A stretch of DNA of 64,000 bases, taken from assembly GCF_001659605.2 (NCBI RefSeq), contig NC_035170.2:22397190-22461189 (forward strand), given 5' to 3'. Shown here one piece after another: positions 36,872 to 50,376 of the stretch. The stretch's first letter is position 1, and the number at the start of each line of letters is the position of its first letter. The position numbers were made by a program, and so were the translations under genes. Source of the DNA: Manihot esculenta. Lineage: Eukaryota > Streptophyta > Magnoliopsida > Malpighiales > Euphorbiaceae. The notes under the pieces are model-generated. The model was not told the origin of the DNA. It ran no database searches and was given only the letters and a program-made list of their open reading frames with translations.

Positions 36872-39800
36872 TTAGAAAAGATAAGGGTATTGCTGGAGCA
36901 TGGACTCCCGTGTCTCCCAAGTGCATTCTTCCAAATTGTGGTGGTTCCATAGGACTTTCACCATCGGGATTTCCTTATTTCTTAGCTTTCTGATCTGGGT
37001 GTCTATGATCCGCACTGGCTGCTCAACATAGGTGAGATCCTCTTGGATCTCCACATCAGGCTCACTAAGAACCTTGCCCGGATCTGACACAAATTTCCTC
37101 AACATTGAAACATGGAAAACCGGATGGATTCTTGCCATTGAAGCAGGCAAATCTAGCTTGTACGACACATTCCCAATCTTCTGCAAGATTTCAAAGGGTC
37201 CGATGTATCGCGGGGCTAGTTTACCTTTCTTCCCAAAGCGAACCACTCCTTTCATTGGAGACACCTTGAGCAATACCAGATCCCCCTCCTGAAACTCTAT
37301 CTGCCTTCTGCGGATGTCTGCATAACTCTTCTGTCTGCTTGCAGCAGTCTTGATTCTCTCTCTGATTATGGGTACCACCCTGCTGGTAATCTCTACTAAC
37401 TCAGGCCCTGCCAAGGCCTTCTCTCCAACTTCCTCCCAGCAAACAGGTGATCTGGACTTCCTTCCATATAAAGCTTCATATGGAGCCATCCCGATACTAG
37501 CATGATGGCTGTTATTGTAGGCAAACTCTACCAAAGGTAGATGCTGCCTCCAAGAACCGCCAAAGTCCAGCACACACATTCTAAGCATATCCTCGATAGT
37601 CTGGATGGTCCTTTCTGACTGTCCGTCAGTTTGGGGGTGGAAGGCAGTGCTGAAATCCAACCTAGTACCCATGGCATTCTGCAGACTCTGCCAAAACCTG
37701 GAGGTGAACTGGGGCCCTCTATCTGACACTATCGAAATAGGAACCCCATGCAGCCTGACAATCTCATCCACATATACCTGCGCCAACTTGTCCACAGAGT
37801 AGCCACTCCTGACAGGAATGAAGTGAGCAGATTTGGTGAGTCTGTCCACAATCACCCATATGGAGTCCACTCTGTTGGACGCTGCCGGTAACCCCACTAC
37901 GAAGTCCATAGCTATATTCTCCCATTTCCACTCTGGAATAGGTAGCGGGTTAAGCATTCCAGCCGGCTTCTGATGTTCCAGCTTCACCCTCTGACATACT
38001 TCGCAGGCAGACACAAACTGTGCCACTTCTTTCTTCATCGCTGGCCACCAATAAACCTTCTTCAAATCTTGATACATCTTGGTGGCTCCGGGGTGAACGC
38101 TGTATCTTGCATTATGAGCCTCCCTCATAATGTCTCCTTTTAGCCCTATGTCATCTGGTACACAAAGTCTGCTCCCATAGCGGAGGATCCCCTTACTGTC
38201 AAATCTGAACTCACTGTGGCAATCTTTACTAACTCTGGGTCCTCATGCTGTTTCTGAGCCACCTGCTCCAGAAACACAGGTGTCACTCTCATCTGGGCCA
38301 CTAAAGCACCGGTACCAGACAACTCCAACTGTAGACCTTCATCAATGAGCTTGTAAAACTCCTTCGCCACTGGTCTCCTCTCTGCCGTGATGTGGGATAG
38401 ACTGCCTAGTGACTTCCGGCTTAGGGCGTCTGCCAGGACATTCGCCTTACCCGGATGATACTGAATCTTGCAATCATAGTCACTCAGCAGCTCTACCCAT
38501 CTCCTCTGTCTCAAGTTCAAATATCTTTGACTCAGGATGTACTGCAGGCTCTTATGATCTGTAAAGATCTCACATTTTACCCCATAGAGGTAGTGCCTCC
38601 ACATCTTGAGTGCAAAGATTACTGCTGCCATCTCAAGGTCATGTGTGGGGTAATTCAACTCATGCTTCTTCAGCTGCCTAGAAGCATAAGCAATCACCCT
38701 CCCATTCTGCATCAGTACATAACCCAGTCCCACACGGGACGCATCACAAAAGACTGTAAAGTCCTCATCACTAGATGGCAGAGCTAAAACTGGTGCTGAA
38801 GTCAACCTCTTCTTAAGCTCTTCAAAACTCTCTTCGCACTGGTCAGTCCACAGAAACTTCTGATTCTTCCTGGTTAGTCTGGTCAGAGGAGCTGCTATTT
38901 TCGAGAAGTCCTGAACGAACCTCCTGTAGTAACCTGCCAAACCCAAGAAACTCCTGATCTCCGTCACTAAAGTGGGTCTAGGCCAGTTAGCCACAGTTTC
39001 TGTCTTCTTGGGGTCCACCTCAATCCCATTCTCTGACACTATATGCCCCAAGAACGAAATGCTCCTTAGCCAGAACTCACACTTAGAGAACTTGGCATAC
39101 AAGCCATGTTCCCTCAAGGTCTGCAAAACCAACCTCAGATGATGGGCATGCTCCTCTGCATTTCTGGAATACACCAAGATATCATCTATGAAGACAATAA
39201 CAAAGTGATCCAGGTACTGGCTAAACACTCTGTTCATGAGATCCATGAATGCTGCAGGGGCATTGGTTAACTCGAACGGCATTACAAGGAACTCAAAATG
39301 CCCATATCTGGTCCTGAAGGCTGTCTTCGGCACATCCTCCTCCCTTATCCTTAGCTGATGGTACCCCGATCTCAGATCTATTTTGGAGAAACAACCTGCT
39401 CCGGCTAGCTGGTCAAATAGATCATCGATCCTAGGCAACGGGTACTTATTCTTGGTAGTGACTTTATTCAACTGCCTGTAGTCGATACAAAGTCTAAGGG
39501 ATCCATCCTTCTTTCTTACGAACAAAACTGGTGCACCCAAGGCGAAGTGCTCGGTCGGATGAAGCCCTTTTCTACCAACTCTTGCAACTGTTCCTTCAGT
39601 TCTTTCAACTCGGCTGGAGCCATCCTGTAGGGAGGGATAGAGATCGGTCGGGTTCCAGGCATCAATTCTATCTCGAACTCTATCTCCCTAGCAGGTGGTA
39701 AACCTGGCAGCTCGTCTGGAAAGACGTCTAGAAACTCTCTAACCACTGGCACCGAGGCGGGCTCTCTAACCTGACTGCTAAGCTCTCTCACATGAGCCAA

Positions 39801-41823
39801 ATACCCCTGACATCCCTTCCTAAGCAACCTACGAGCCTGAAGAGCTGATATCAGACCTCTAGGTGTACCCCTCCTGTCTCCTCTGAAGACAACCTCTGAC
39901 CCATCCTGAACTCTGAACCTGACTACCTTGTCCCTGCAGTCCAAGGTAGCACCATGGGTAGATAGCCAGTCCATCCCTAGAATGACGTCAAAATCTGTCA
40001 AATCTAGAACCACAAGGTCGGCGGACAAGCATCTTCCCTCAACAAACACAGGACTACACTGGCAGACTGACTCTGCCACTGATGGATCACACTTGGGTCC
40101 ACTGACCCAGAGAGGACACTCTAACTCAGAGATCATCAACCCCAACCTCTGGACGGCTCTCGGAGCAATAAAAGAATGAGATGCACCAGGGTCCATCAAG
40201 GCATACACATCTGAACAACCAATGACTAAATTACCTGCCACCACGGTGTTAGATGTATCTGCCTCCTGCTGAGTCATTGTGAAGATCCGTGCTGGAGCTG
40301 ATGGACCTTCACCTCTGAAACCCGCTGAAGAAGAGGCTGCCCCTCTCCCTCTGCCTCTGCCACTGGCCTGCGTCATGGCTGGAGCTTCTGGCTGAGCCAC
40401 ACTACCAGAAGCTGTCTGCTGAGACTGTGCTCCAAAAGCTGCCCTAGGACACTCCCGAGCCATGTGTCCCTCTTGCCCGCATCTGAAGCAGGCGGTTGTC
40501 CCAGCTCGGCAAACACCCCTGTGTGGCCTATCACACTTAGCACAAACTGCATTATCCGCGCCAGAGCTTGAGCCACTCCCTAGTCCCAGACTGGACTTGA
40601 CCTTGTTCCAAAACTTGTTCTTCTTGGGCTTCCTAGTGGTGTTACTCCACTTTCTGCTACCTGAAGCTGCTGCACTGAAAGAAGAAGAGCCTGGGGTCTT
40701 AGAACCAGAAGGCTGTGCCACTGACTGCTTAACTGTTCCCTGAACGATGGTACTGGCCTCCATTTTCCGGGCCATATCCACTATGGCGTGGAAGCTCTCC
40801 CTATATGCTGACTGGATCAAGGAGGAATATCTAGAGTGGAGTTTCATGATATACCTCCTTGATCTTTTCTGATCCGTGTCAAGGTTTTGCCCTGCAAATG
40901 GCAACAGCTCCAAGAATCTGTCTGTGAACTCCTCTACACCCATCTCATCAGTCTGCCTCAATTGCTCAAACTCTATCATCTTCAGCTCCCTTGAACTATC
41001 TGGGAAAGCCCATCCTGCAAACTCATTTGCAAACTCCTCCCAAGACATGTTGTCTACTCTAGGGTTCACATAATTCTTGAACCACTCTCGTGCCTTCTTG
41101 CACTTAAGTGTGAACCCAGCCATCTGAATGGCTCTACTGTCATCAGCCCCAATCTCATCCGTGATCACCTTAACCCTCTCAAGATACACAAACGGGTTCA
41201 TACTGGGGAGCACCCAACTTCATGTAGTCGGTCATCTTGACCTTGCTCCCACTGGCTGAGCTAGGTCTAGAAGGTTGGGTAACAGGGGCTGCTGGTTCTG
41301 TAGGTGGAGGTGGAGGTGCAACATCCCCTGGGGTAGGGTTTGCTGGATTTGGATAGTAGGGTGGAGGTGGATACATTGGGTACTGTGAGTATGGTGGGTA
41401 GTAGGGTGGGTATGGCATCTGTGTGGGATAAGGGGTAAAGCTAGGGTAATCCGATGTACCTCCCATCGAATACCCGGGATTTTGTGAGAAGTGTGGGTAG
41501 TGGGGTGGCTGAACAAATCTCGAGGCCTGAGTGCCTCCTTGGGACTCTCCCATTCCCTCTTCTAATATACTAACTCCCAAACTGCCATCCCTTCTTTGCT
41601 CTACATCCATATTGTCCCCCATGTCCTCTGACGCTCCTCCCTGAACTGTTCCTCTGACTAATCTGCTTCTACCCAGATCCAAAGACCTTCTAGGGTCTCT
41701 TACTGTTCTGTCCCTGTTGGACCTGCTTGACATTGCCCTAGGCAATGTAGGAGGACGGGCGCTCATGCCCTCATCCTCAGGTGGCACTCCAGTCAATCTT
41801 GTAGATCGACGAGTTTCTCTCAT
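36872..41823 (-). pseudogene. Gypsy-2 gag-pol, three frameshifts
   Basis: Gag starts MRETRRSTRLTGVPPEDEG at 41823. Its Pro/Tyr-rich N-terminus is followed by a loss of about 10 bp near 41205 (after KLGAPQYE) that shifts the frame. From 41213 one frame carries the gag core, zinc knuckles (CAKCDRPHRGVC and [14 protein letters not shown], about 40450-40550), protease (DPGASHSF, about 40170) and the start of RT. A one-base loss in a C run (about 39537) shifts the frame again. 39540-38146 holds RT (FIDD) and RNase H. Another small deletion near 38215 precedes the integrase. 38128-36872 holds the HHCC finger, DDE core, GPF and chromodomain-like end. RT also has MPFELTNAP where both sister elements have MPFGLTNAP. 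Compared with Gypsy-3 the lesions are few but fatal. Confidence 0.92.
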
Positions 41824-42060
41824 CCTGTTTTCTGAAAGGCAGCACATCACAAGCAAACATTAGCATCATATGATTCATGTGGGCACACATGAACCCTCAT
41901 CACATATCATTAATGCACATGCATATTATCATGGCATTTCACATCATCAAACAAGATAGGACTCCACATCCTATCCTAGTGGACATGATCTTCCTATTGT
42001 GCTTGACCTTCTATAACATCTATGAGCCCGACACTCTAGATCCGACCATATGAACCTAGG

Positions 42061-42072
42061 GCTCTGATACCA
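42061..42072 (-). promoter_or_regulatory. Primer-binding site of Gypsy-2
   Basis: TGGTATCAGAGC on the - strand, three bases from the 5' LTR at 42076. Confidence 0.85.
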
Positions 42073-42075
42073 TTC

Positions 42076-42806
42076 TGTAACGACCCGAAAATCGGACCGC
42101 TACCGGCGCTAGGATCCGGGTCGACTTAAGGCCGCCGGGACCCGTAGCAAGCCAAACATACATCCTGGAAACCTGTTTAATCCCATACATGATCAAGAAC
42201 ATACATAAAAATTAAAACCTTTCTTTCATACACTCTATCATACGCCAAACTCAACCTGTGCATGCACTGAACATATACATAATCATATCTTGACCCCTCT
42301 GTGGGATCTCATCAATGCCCCCAATGGGTGGCATAACATGTGTTGAGTTGGCTAAACATAGTCATCAATAAAGCTCTAGGATCATGTAATAAAAAGGGAT
42401 TACAACATCCATAGGGTCAAGCACATATTCTAATCCTCAATATCAATATACAAAACATAACTATTCATTATCTTACAATTTATCATGTCCACTTTCTAAC
42501 TATTACAACATAAGACTTTACTCTTCTTGACTTCTCTGTCTAGCCCGTACCTGCAATCCTGGGGGATTAGGGAAAAGGGGTGAGCTACAAGAGCCCAGTG
42601 AGCAGAATAATAGAAAACAATATTTAAATCTCATGCCATTATGTAATGCAACACATCACAACTAATCACATCTCGGATGGTATTGTCACCAATAGTCCTC
42701 TACATTTCCAAAGTGCCGGGACGTAGAATGGGTACAACCGGTCTTTCTCTTAACATAGCATATCATACATACCAATGTGCCAGGGACGTAGAATGGGTAC
42801 AACCTG
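42076..42806 (-). repeat. Gypsy-2 5' LTR, part 1 (left of Gypsy-3)
   Basis: 731 bp, nearly identical to 34507-35237. It stops inside the minisatellite at ...GTACAACCTG, where Gypsy-3 is inserted. Confidence 0.95.
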
Positions 42807-45026
42807 TGTAACGCCCCGGAAATCCGGACCGCTACCGGCGCTAGGATCCGGGTCGACTTAAGGCCGCCGGGACCCGTAGCAAGCCTGACATATAACCTGT
42901 AAACCTGTATAATCCCATACATGATCAACAACATGCATAAAATTTAAAACTTTTCCTCATACATACTGTCATCAACTAACTCAACCTGTGCATACTCTGA
43001 TCATATACATAACATAGTCCCTCTGTGGGATCTCATCAAGCCTCAAAGGCAAAACATCCTGTGTTGAGTTAGTTTACATAAACATCATAACATAAGATCA
43101 TGTATATACAAAAGGGATTAACAATATACTATGGTCAAGCACAACTCTATCCTCAATAACCTTATTACATAACATCCTGAACATTTTTACATTTTATCAT
43201 AATACATTTGTCATGTCCACAAACTAACTATTACATACATATGACTTTTTCTTCTTGCCTTCTCTATCTATCCCGTACCTGCAAACCTGGGGGTTAGGGG
43301 AGAGGGGTGAGCTACACAGCCCAGTGAGTAGAACTATAAAAAGAATATTTAAAACATGCTATCATGAAATGCGTCACTGCACATATTAATCACACCACGG
43401 ATGGACTGATTCAAAAATCCCTCAACTCCATGCCCGGCCCTATTATGGGCACCACAGGACTTCGTATTGCCCGGCCCTATTATGGGCACCACAGGACTTC
43501 GTACTCGGAGTTATTGCCCGGCCCTATTATGGGCACCACAGGTCTTCGTATTGCCCGGCCCTATTATGGGCACCACAGGACTTCGTATATAGAAGGCTAA
43601 TGAATCATCCTAATGTCCATCCACTATCATCTATCACAACAATACAATGCGGCATAGTCGTGAATTCTAATGCAAACAACCTATAATATGATCATGATGC
43701 ATGAAGCATGATAAAAGTATTTCATTTCTTAATTTAAAAAGGTTAAGTTTAGTTCCACTCACCTCTGGCTGACTCTGACAAACTCTGCAGCAGCTGGCTC
43801 ACTGCTGGGGTCCTTGGTTCCTCGGGTCCGAACCTACACAGGTGGACTCCAATGAGGGACCAAACTTACGTAAACATAACTCTAATATATCCCCCAAAAA
43901 CCCCCTAAAACATCATGAAAATATCACAGAAAATATGCATGAAATGGCTGAACAGGGCACTTTCGGCGGCACCTTCGGCGGCCGAAAGTCCTGGACAGAG
44001 ACGAAACTCAGCTAGGTTCGGCGGCACCTTCGGCGGCCGAAAGTGCCAGACAGAGACGAAAGTCTCCTTTCGGGGGCAACTTCGGCAGCCGAAAGGCCTG
44101 CCTCCCCAGCCATGTTCGGCGGCCGAAAGTACCTTCGGCTGCCGAACCTGGTTTCTGCCAAAGGGCAGAAACTTGGCTCCCTTTGCACATTTCGCCTCCA
44201 AACCTTCCAATCATGCATATACCTCAGTTAAATCATGCATACAAGTTCCTAGGGGCCTCAAAACATCAAATACCCCAACTACAACACTTCAAACATACTC
44301 AAACAACACACATTGTTCAAAAAGTCATCAAAAACCCATAGGTTCAACATATACCCTAACATGCATTCTACCCCTTAAAACTTCATAAAACTTGTTTAAA
44401 TCATACATTGAGCTTAAGATCGGCTCTTACCTCTTGAAGATCGAGGGTTGAGGAGATCTAAACTTGGAGATGGGAGAAGTTCCAACTTTTGGTCTCCAAG
44501 TTCCAAAACTCGTTCTAAGCTCAAAGATCTTCAAAACCAAAGTTATAAACTTGTAAAGATCATGGAAAAAGGAAGGAAAAACTCAAGATTGGGGATGGAT
44601 GGCGGAATGCTCACCTTGGCCGAATGGGGAAAAAAAGCTCGCCCATTTTCGGCTAAGGGACCCTTTTATAGGTGGCTGGCCAGGCCACGTTCGGGGGCCG
44701 AATGTGCCTCCGCATCCATGCAATGTTCGGCGGCCGAACTTGACTTTCGGCGGCCGAACCTGAACTTCCCTAACTCCTGCTTTCGGGGGCCTAACGTGCC
44801 TCCAAAACGCATGCATGTTCGGCGGCCGAACTTGACTTTCGGCGGCCGAACCTGGGTTTTCCTCCAAAGACTTTTCATGCAAAACTCGTTTAGTTTCATA
44901 CTTTAAAACCATTAAAATCATGAAAACATTTTATAAAACATGATTCTACCCTTCTAGGGGTCTCCGACATCCGAGATTCCACTGGACGGTAGGAATTTCG
45001 ACACCGGAGTCTAGCCGGGTATTACA
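42807..45026 (-). repeat. Gypsy-3 3' LTR
   Basis: TATA box (reverse) at 44662-44670. TTCGGCGGCCGAA clusters at about 43960-44150 and 44690-44850. A four-copy minisatellite (GCCCGGCCCTATTATGGGCA + CCACAGGACTTCGTAT) lies at 43432-43588. In one frame the minisatellite reads as an open frame, but only as a by-product of the repeat. Confidence 0.95.
44662..44670 (-). promoter_or_regulatory. TATA box, Gypsy-3 3' LTR
   Basis: TATAAAAGG on the - strand. Confidence 0.6.
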
Positions 45027-45039
45027 TTCTCCCCCCCTT
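45027..45039 (-). promoter_or_regulatory. Polypurine tract of Gypsy-3
   Basis: AAGGGGGGGAGAA on the - strand, adjoining the 3' LTR. Confidence 0.85.
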
Positions 45040-45123
45040 AAGAACATTCGTCCCCGAATGTTCCTCAACTAACACATGCATAGCATACATCATAACATAC
45101 ATATAACACAAAGAGATCTAACC

Positions 45124-48100
45124 TTAAAAGAGATGGGGATATTGCTGGAGCATGGACTCCCGTGTCTCCCAAGTGCATTCTTCCAAGTTGTGGTGGTTCC
45201 ACAGGACTTTCACCATCGGGATTTCCTTGTTTCTTAACTTTCTGATCTGGGTGTCTATGATCCGCACTGGCTGTTCAACATAGGTGAGATCCTCTTGGAC
45301 CTCTACATCAGGCTCACTAAGAACCTTGCTCGGATCTGACACAAACTTCCTCAACATTGAAACATGGAAAACCGGATGGATTCTCTCCATCGAAACAGGT
45401 AAATCGAGCTTGTACGACACATTCCCAACCTTTTGCAAGATTTCAAAGGGTCCGATGTATCGTGGGGCTAGTTTACCTTTCTTCCCGAAGCGAACCACTC
45501 CCTTCATTGGAGACACCTTAAGCAATACCAGATCCCCCTCCTGAAACTCTAACTGTCTCCTGCGGACGTCTGCATAGCTCTTCTGTCTGCTTGCAGCAGT
45601 CTTGATTCTTTCTCTGATTATGGGTACCACCCTGCTGGTGATCTCTACTAACTCAGGCCCTGCCAAGGCCTTTTCTCCAACTTCCTCCCAGCAAACAGGT
45701 GATCTGCACTTCCTTCCATACAAAGCTTCATATGGAGCCATCCCGATGCTAGCATGATGGCTGTTGTTGTAGGCAAACTCCACCAAAGGTAGATGCTGCC
45801 TCCAAGAACCGCCAAAGTCCAGCACACACATTCTGAGCATATCTTCTATGGTCTGGATGGTCCTCTCTGACTGACCATCAGTCTGGGGGTGGAAGGCAGT
45901 ACTGAAATCCAACCTAGTACCCATGGCATTCTGCAGACTCCGCCAAAACCTGGAGGTGAACTGGGGCCCTCTATCTGACACTATCGAAACAGGAACCCCA
46001 TGCAGTCTGACTATCTCATCTACATATACCTGCGCCAACTTGTCCACAGAGTAGCCACTCCTGACAGGAATGAAGTGAGCAGATTTGGTGAGTCTGTCCA
46101 CAATCACCCATATGGAGTCCAATCTGTTGGACGTCGCCGGTAACCCCACTACGAAGTCCATAGCTATATTCTCCCATTTCCACTCTGGAATAGGTAGCGG
46201 GTTAAGCATTCCAGCCGGCTTCTGATGTTCCAGCTTCACCCTCTGACATACTTCGCAGGCGGACACAAACTGTGCCACTTCTTTCTTCATCGCTGGCCAC
46301 CAATAACCTTTCTTCAAAACTTGATACATCTTGGTGGCTCCGGGGTGAATGCTGTATCTTGCATTATGAGCCTCTCTCATAATGTCTCCTTTTAGCCCAA
46401 TGTCATCTGGTACACATAGTATGCTCCCATAGCGGAGGATCCCCTTACTGTCGAATCTGAACTCACTATTATTGCCTGACTGAACAGTCCTGGCAATCTT
46501 CACTAACTCCGGGTCCTCATGCTGTTTCTGAGCCACCTGCTCCAGAAACACGGGTGCTACTCTCATCTGGGCTACTAAGGCACCTGTACCGGACAACTCC
46601 AACTGTAGACCTTCCTCAATTAGCTTGTAGAACTCCTTCACCACTGGTCTCCTCTCTGCCGTGATGTGGGATAGACTGCCTAGTGACTTCCGGCTTAGGG
46701 CGTCTGCCACAACATTCGCCTTACCCGGATGATACTGAATCTTGCAATCATAGTCACTCAGCAACTCTACCCATCTCCTCTGTCTCAAATTCAGATCCCT
46801 CTGACTCAAGATGTACTGCAGGCTCTTATGATCTGTAAAGATCTCACATTTTACCCCATAGAGGTAGTGCCTCCACATCTTGAGTGCAAAGATTACTGCT
46901 GCCATCTCAAGGTCATGTGTGGGGTAATTCAACTCATGCTTCTTTAGCTGCCTAGAAGCATAAGCAATTACCTTCTCATTCTGCATAAGCACACAACCCA
47001 GTCCCACACGGGACGCATCACAAAAGACTGTAAAGTCCTCTCCACTAGATGGCAGAGCTAACACTGGTGCTGAAGTCAACCTCTTCTTGAGCTCTTCAAA
47101 ACTCTCTTCGCACTGGTCGGTCCACAGAAATTTCTGATTCTTCCTGGTTAGTCTGGTCAGAGGAGCTGCTATCTTTGAGAAGTCCTAAACGAACCTCCTG
47201 TAGTAACCTGCCAAACCCAAGAAACTTCTAATCTCTGTCACTGAAGTGGGTCTAGGCCAGTTAGCCACAGTTTCTGTCTTCTTGGGATCTACCTCAATAC
47301 CATTCTCTGACACTACATGCCCCAAGAACGAAATGCTCCTCAGCCAGAACTCACATTTAGAGAACTTGGCATACAAGCCGTGTTCCCTCAAAGTCTGCAA
47401 GACCAACCGCAGATGATGGGCATGCTCCTCTGCATTCCTGGAATACACTAAGATATCATCTATGAAGACAATAACAAAGTGATCCAGGTACTGGCTAAAC
47501 ACTCTGTTCATGAGATCCATGAATGCTGCAGGGGCGTTAGTTAACCCGAACGGCATTACAAGGAACTCAAAATGCCCATATCTGGTCCTGAAAGCTGTCT
47601 TTGGCACATCTTCTTCTCTTATCCTTAGCTGATGGTACCCCGATCTCAGATCTATTTTGGAGAAACAACCCGCTCCTGCTAGCTGGTGGAATAGATCATC
47701 GATCCTAGGCAATGGGTACCTATTCTTGGTAGTGACTTTGTTCAACTGCCTGTAGTCGATACAAAGTCTAAGGGATCCATCCTTCTTCCTTACAAACAAG
47801 ACCGGAGCACCCCAAGGTGAGGTACTCTGTCGGATGAAACCCTTTTCTACCAGCTCTTGCAATTGCTCTTTCAACTCCTTCAACTCGGCTGGAGCCATCC
47901 TGTAGGGAGGGATAGAGATCGGTCTAGTGCCAGGCACCAACTCTATCTCGAACTCTATCTCCCTAACAGGTGGTAAACCTGGAAGCTCATCAGGAAAGAC
48001 ATCCTGAAACTCTCTGACAACTGGCACCGAGGCCGGCTCCCTGACCTGACTGTCTAGCTCTCTCACATGAGCTAAGTACCCCTGACATCCCTTCCTAAGC

Positions 48101-50103
48101 AACCTACGAGCCTGAAGAGCTGATATCAGACCTCTAGGTGTGCCCCTCTTGTCTCCTCTGAAGACGACCTCTGACCCGTTCTGATCTCTGAACCTGACTA
48201 CCTTGTCCCTGCAGTCCAAGGTAGCACCATGGGTAGATAGCCAATCCATCCCTAGAATGACGTCAAAGTCTGTCAAATCTAGAACCACAAGGTCGGCGGA
48301 GAGGCATCTTCCCTCAATAAAAACTGGACTGTACTGGCAGACTGACACTGCCACTGACGGGTCACACTTGGGTCCACTGACCCATAGGGTACACTCTAAC
48401 CCAGAGACTATCAGACCCAACCTCTCAACGGCTCTCGGAGCAATAAATGAATGAGATGCACCCGGGTCCATTAATGTATACACATCAGAACACCCAATGA
48501 CGAGATTACCTGACACCACGGTGTTGGATGTGTTAGCCTCCTGCTGAGTCATGGTGAAGATCCTGGCTGGAGCTGATGGACCTTCACCTCGGGAACCAGA
48601 AGAAGAGGCTGCCCCTCTCCCTCTACCTCTGCCACTGCCCTGAGTTGTGGCTGGAACTGCTGGCTGTGCCACACTACCAGAAGCTGTCTGCTGGGGCTGG
48701 CCCATAAAAGGCGCTCTAGGACAATCCCGAGCTATGTGTCCCTCCTGTCCACATCTGAAACATGCATTAGTCCCAGCTCGACACACTCCCCTGTGTGGTT
48801 TTCCACATCTCTGGCATTCTGTACCATCTGAGCCTGAGCTCGAGCCACCGCCAAATCCCAGACCGGATTTCAACTTGTTCCAAAACTTATTCTTCTTCGG
48901 CTTCTTGGTGGTACCATCCCACCTCTTCTTACCTGAGCTCTGAGAAGAGAAACTTGGTCCTCCTCTGCTTGGGGTCTTAACCCCTAAAGACTGGGTCACT
49001 GACTGCTTCACTGACCCCTCAACTATAGCACTTGCCTCCATTCTTCGAGCCATATCCACCACAGTGTGGAAACTTTCTCTCTCAGCTGACTGAACCAACG
49101 AGGAGTACCTGGAATGCAGCTTCATAACATATTTCTTGGCTTTCTTCGTATCTGAATCTAGAGCTTGCCCTGAAAAAGACAATAGCTCCAAGAATTTATC
49201 CGTGAACTCCTCTACACTCATGTGCTCTGACTGTCTCAGTTGCTCAAACTCAATCATTTTCAGTTCTCTAGAACTGTCTGGAAAAGCCCATCCAGCGAAC
49301 TCATTCGCAAATTCTTCCCATGTCATACCGTCTAGTCTCGGGTCCACATAACACTTGAACCATTCCCGTGCCTTCTTGCACTTTAAAGTGAACCCTGTCA
49401 TCTGAATGGCCCTGCTGTCACTTGCCCCTAGCTCATCAGTTATTGTCTTTACTACTCTCAGATACTCAAAGGGGTCATCCCCTGACTTGTATTTGGGAGC
49501 ATCTAGCTTGAGGTAGTCTGTCATCTTTACCTTGCTCCCATCGACTGAGCTAGGTCTAGGAGGTTGAGTAACTGGGGCTGCTGGTTCTGTAGGTGGTGGA
49601 GGTGGAGGTGCAGCATTCCCCGAGGTGGGGTTTGCCGGATTTGGATAGAAGGGTGAGGGTGGATAAGCTGGGTACTGTGTATAGGGTGGCTAGAAAGGTG
49701 GATAGGGCATGTAGGTAGGGTAGGGGTTAAAGCTGGAATAATCCGATGTACCTCCCATCGGATACCCTGAACCCTGTGGGAAGGGTGGATAATGGGGTGG
49801 AAAACCATACCCCGAGGCCTGAACGCCTCCCTGTGACTCCCCTGTCCCTTCTTCCTGCATGCTCACATCCAGGTTCCCATCCCTCCTCTGATCCTCTTCC
49901 ATGACCTCCCTCACATCTGAAGAACTTCCACCTCTATCAGTCCCCCTTCTGCTAGCATCAAAAGACCTTCTAGGGTCCCTTGACACTCTCTCTCTGTTGG
50001 CTCTACAAGACATTGCCCTAGGCAATGTAGGAGGACGGGCGCTCGTGCCCTCATCCTCAGGTGGCACTCCAGTCAATCGTGCAGATCGACGAGTTCCTCT
50101 CAT
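45124..50103 (-). pseudogene. Gypsy-3 gag-pol, one frame with two stop codons
   Basis: One continuous frame of 1660 codons from MRGTRRSARLTGVPPEDEG (50103) to QYPHLF-stop (45124). It is interrupted only by TAG at about 49690 in the Pro/Tyr-rich gag N-terminus (Tyr codon in the sister) and TAG at about 47185 after GYYRRFV (CAG in the sister). Domains in order: gag core, zinc knuckles ([26 protein letters not shown], about 48720-48830), protease (DPGASHSF, about 48455), RT with FIDD (about 47460), RNase H ([15 protein letters not shown]), integrase HHCC and DDE core (SDRGPQFTS, DGQSERT), GPF (RYIGPFEIL), chromodomain-like [16 protein letters not shown]. Gag and pol share a frame with no shift. 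A product would need readthrough of both stops. Confidence 0.94.
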
Positions 50104-50361
50104 CCTGTTTTCTGAAAAATAGTGCACATCAAGAAAGCATTAGCATCATACGGTTCATGTGGGCACACATGAACCCTCATCACATAAGCATATCATAGCA
50201 TATCATATCATTAATGCACATGTATATAATCATGGCATTTCACATCATCATGTAAGACAGGACTCAACATCCTATCCTAGTGGACATGACTTTCCTATTG
50301 TGCTTGACCTTCTATAACATCTATGAGCCCAACACTCTAGGTCCGACCATATGAACCTAGG

Positions 50362-50373
50362 GCTCTGATACCA
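50362..50373 (-). promoter_or_regulatory. Primer-binding site of Gypsy-3
   Basis: TGGTATCAGAGC on the - strand, three bases from the 5' LTR. Confidence 0.85.
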
Positions 50374-50376
50374 CTC

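Noticed and set aside
43364..43600. 78-aa frame with repeated GPIMGTTGLRIARPYYGHHRTSY (and its twin at 50934)
   Set aside because: Translation of the LTR minisatellite; no start context or homologue, present only because the unit length keeps the frame open.
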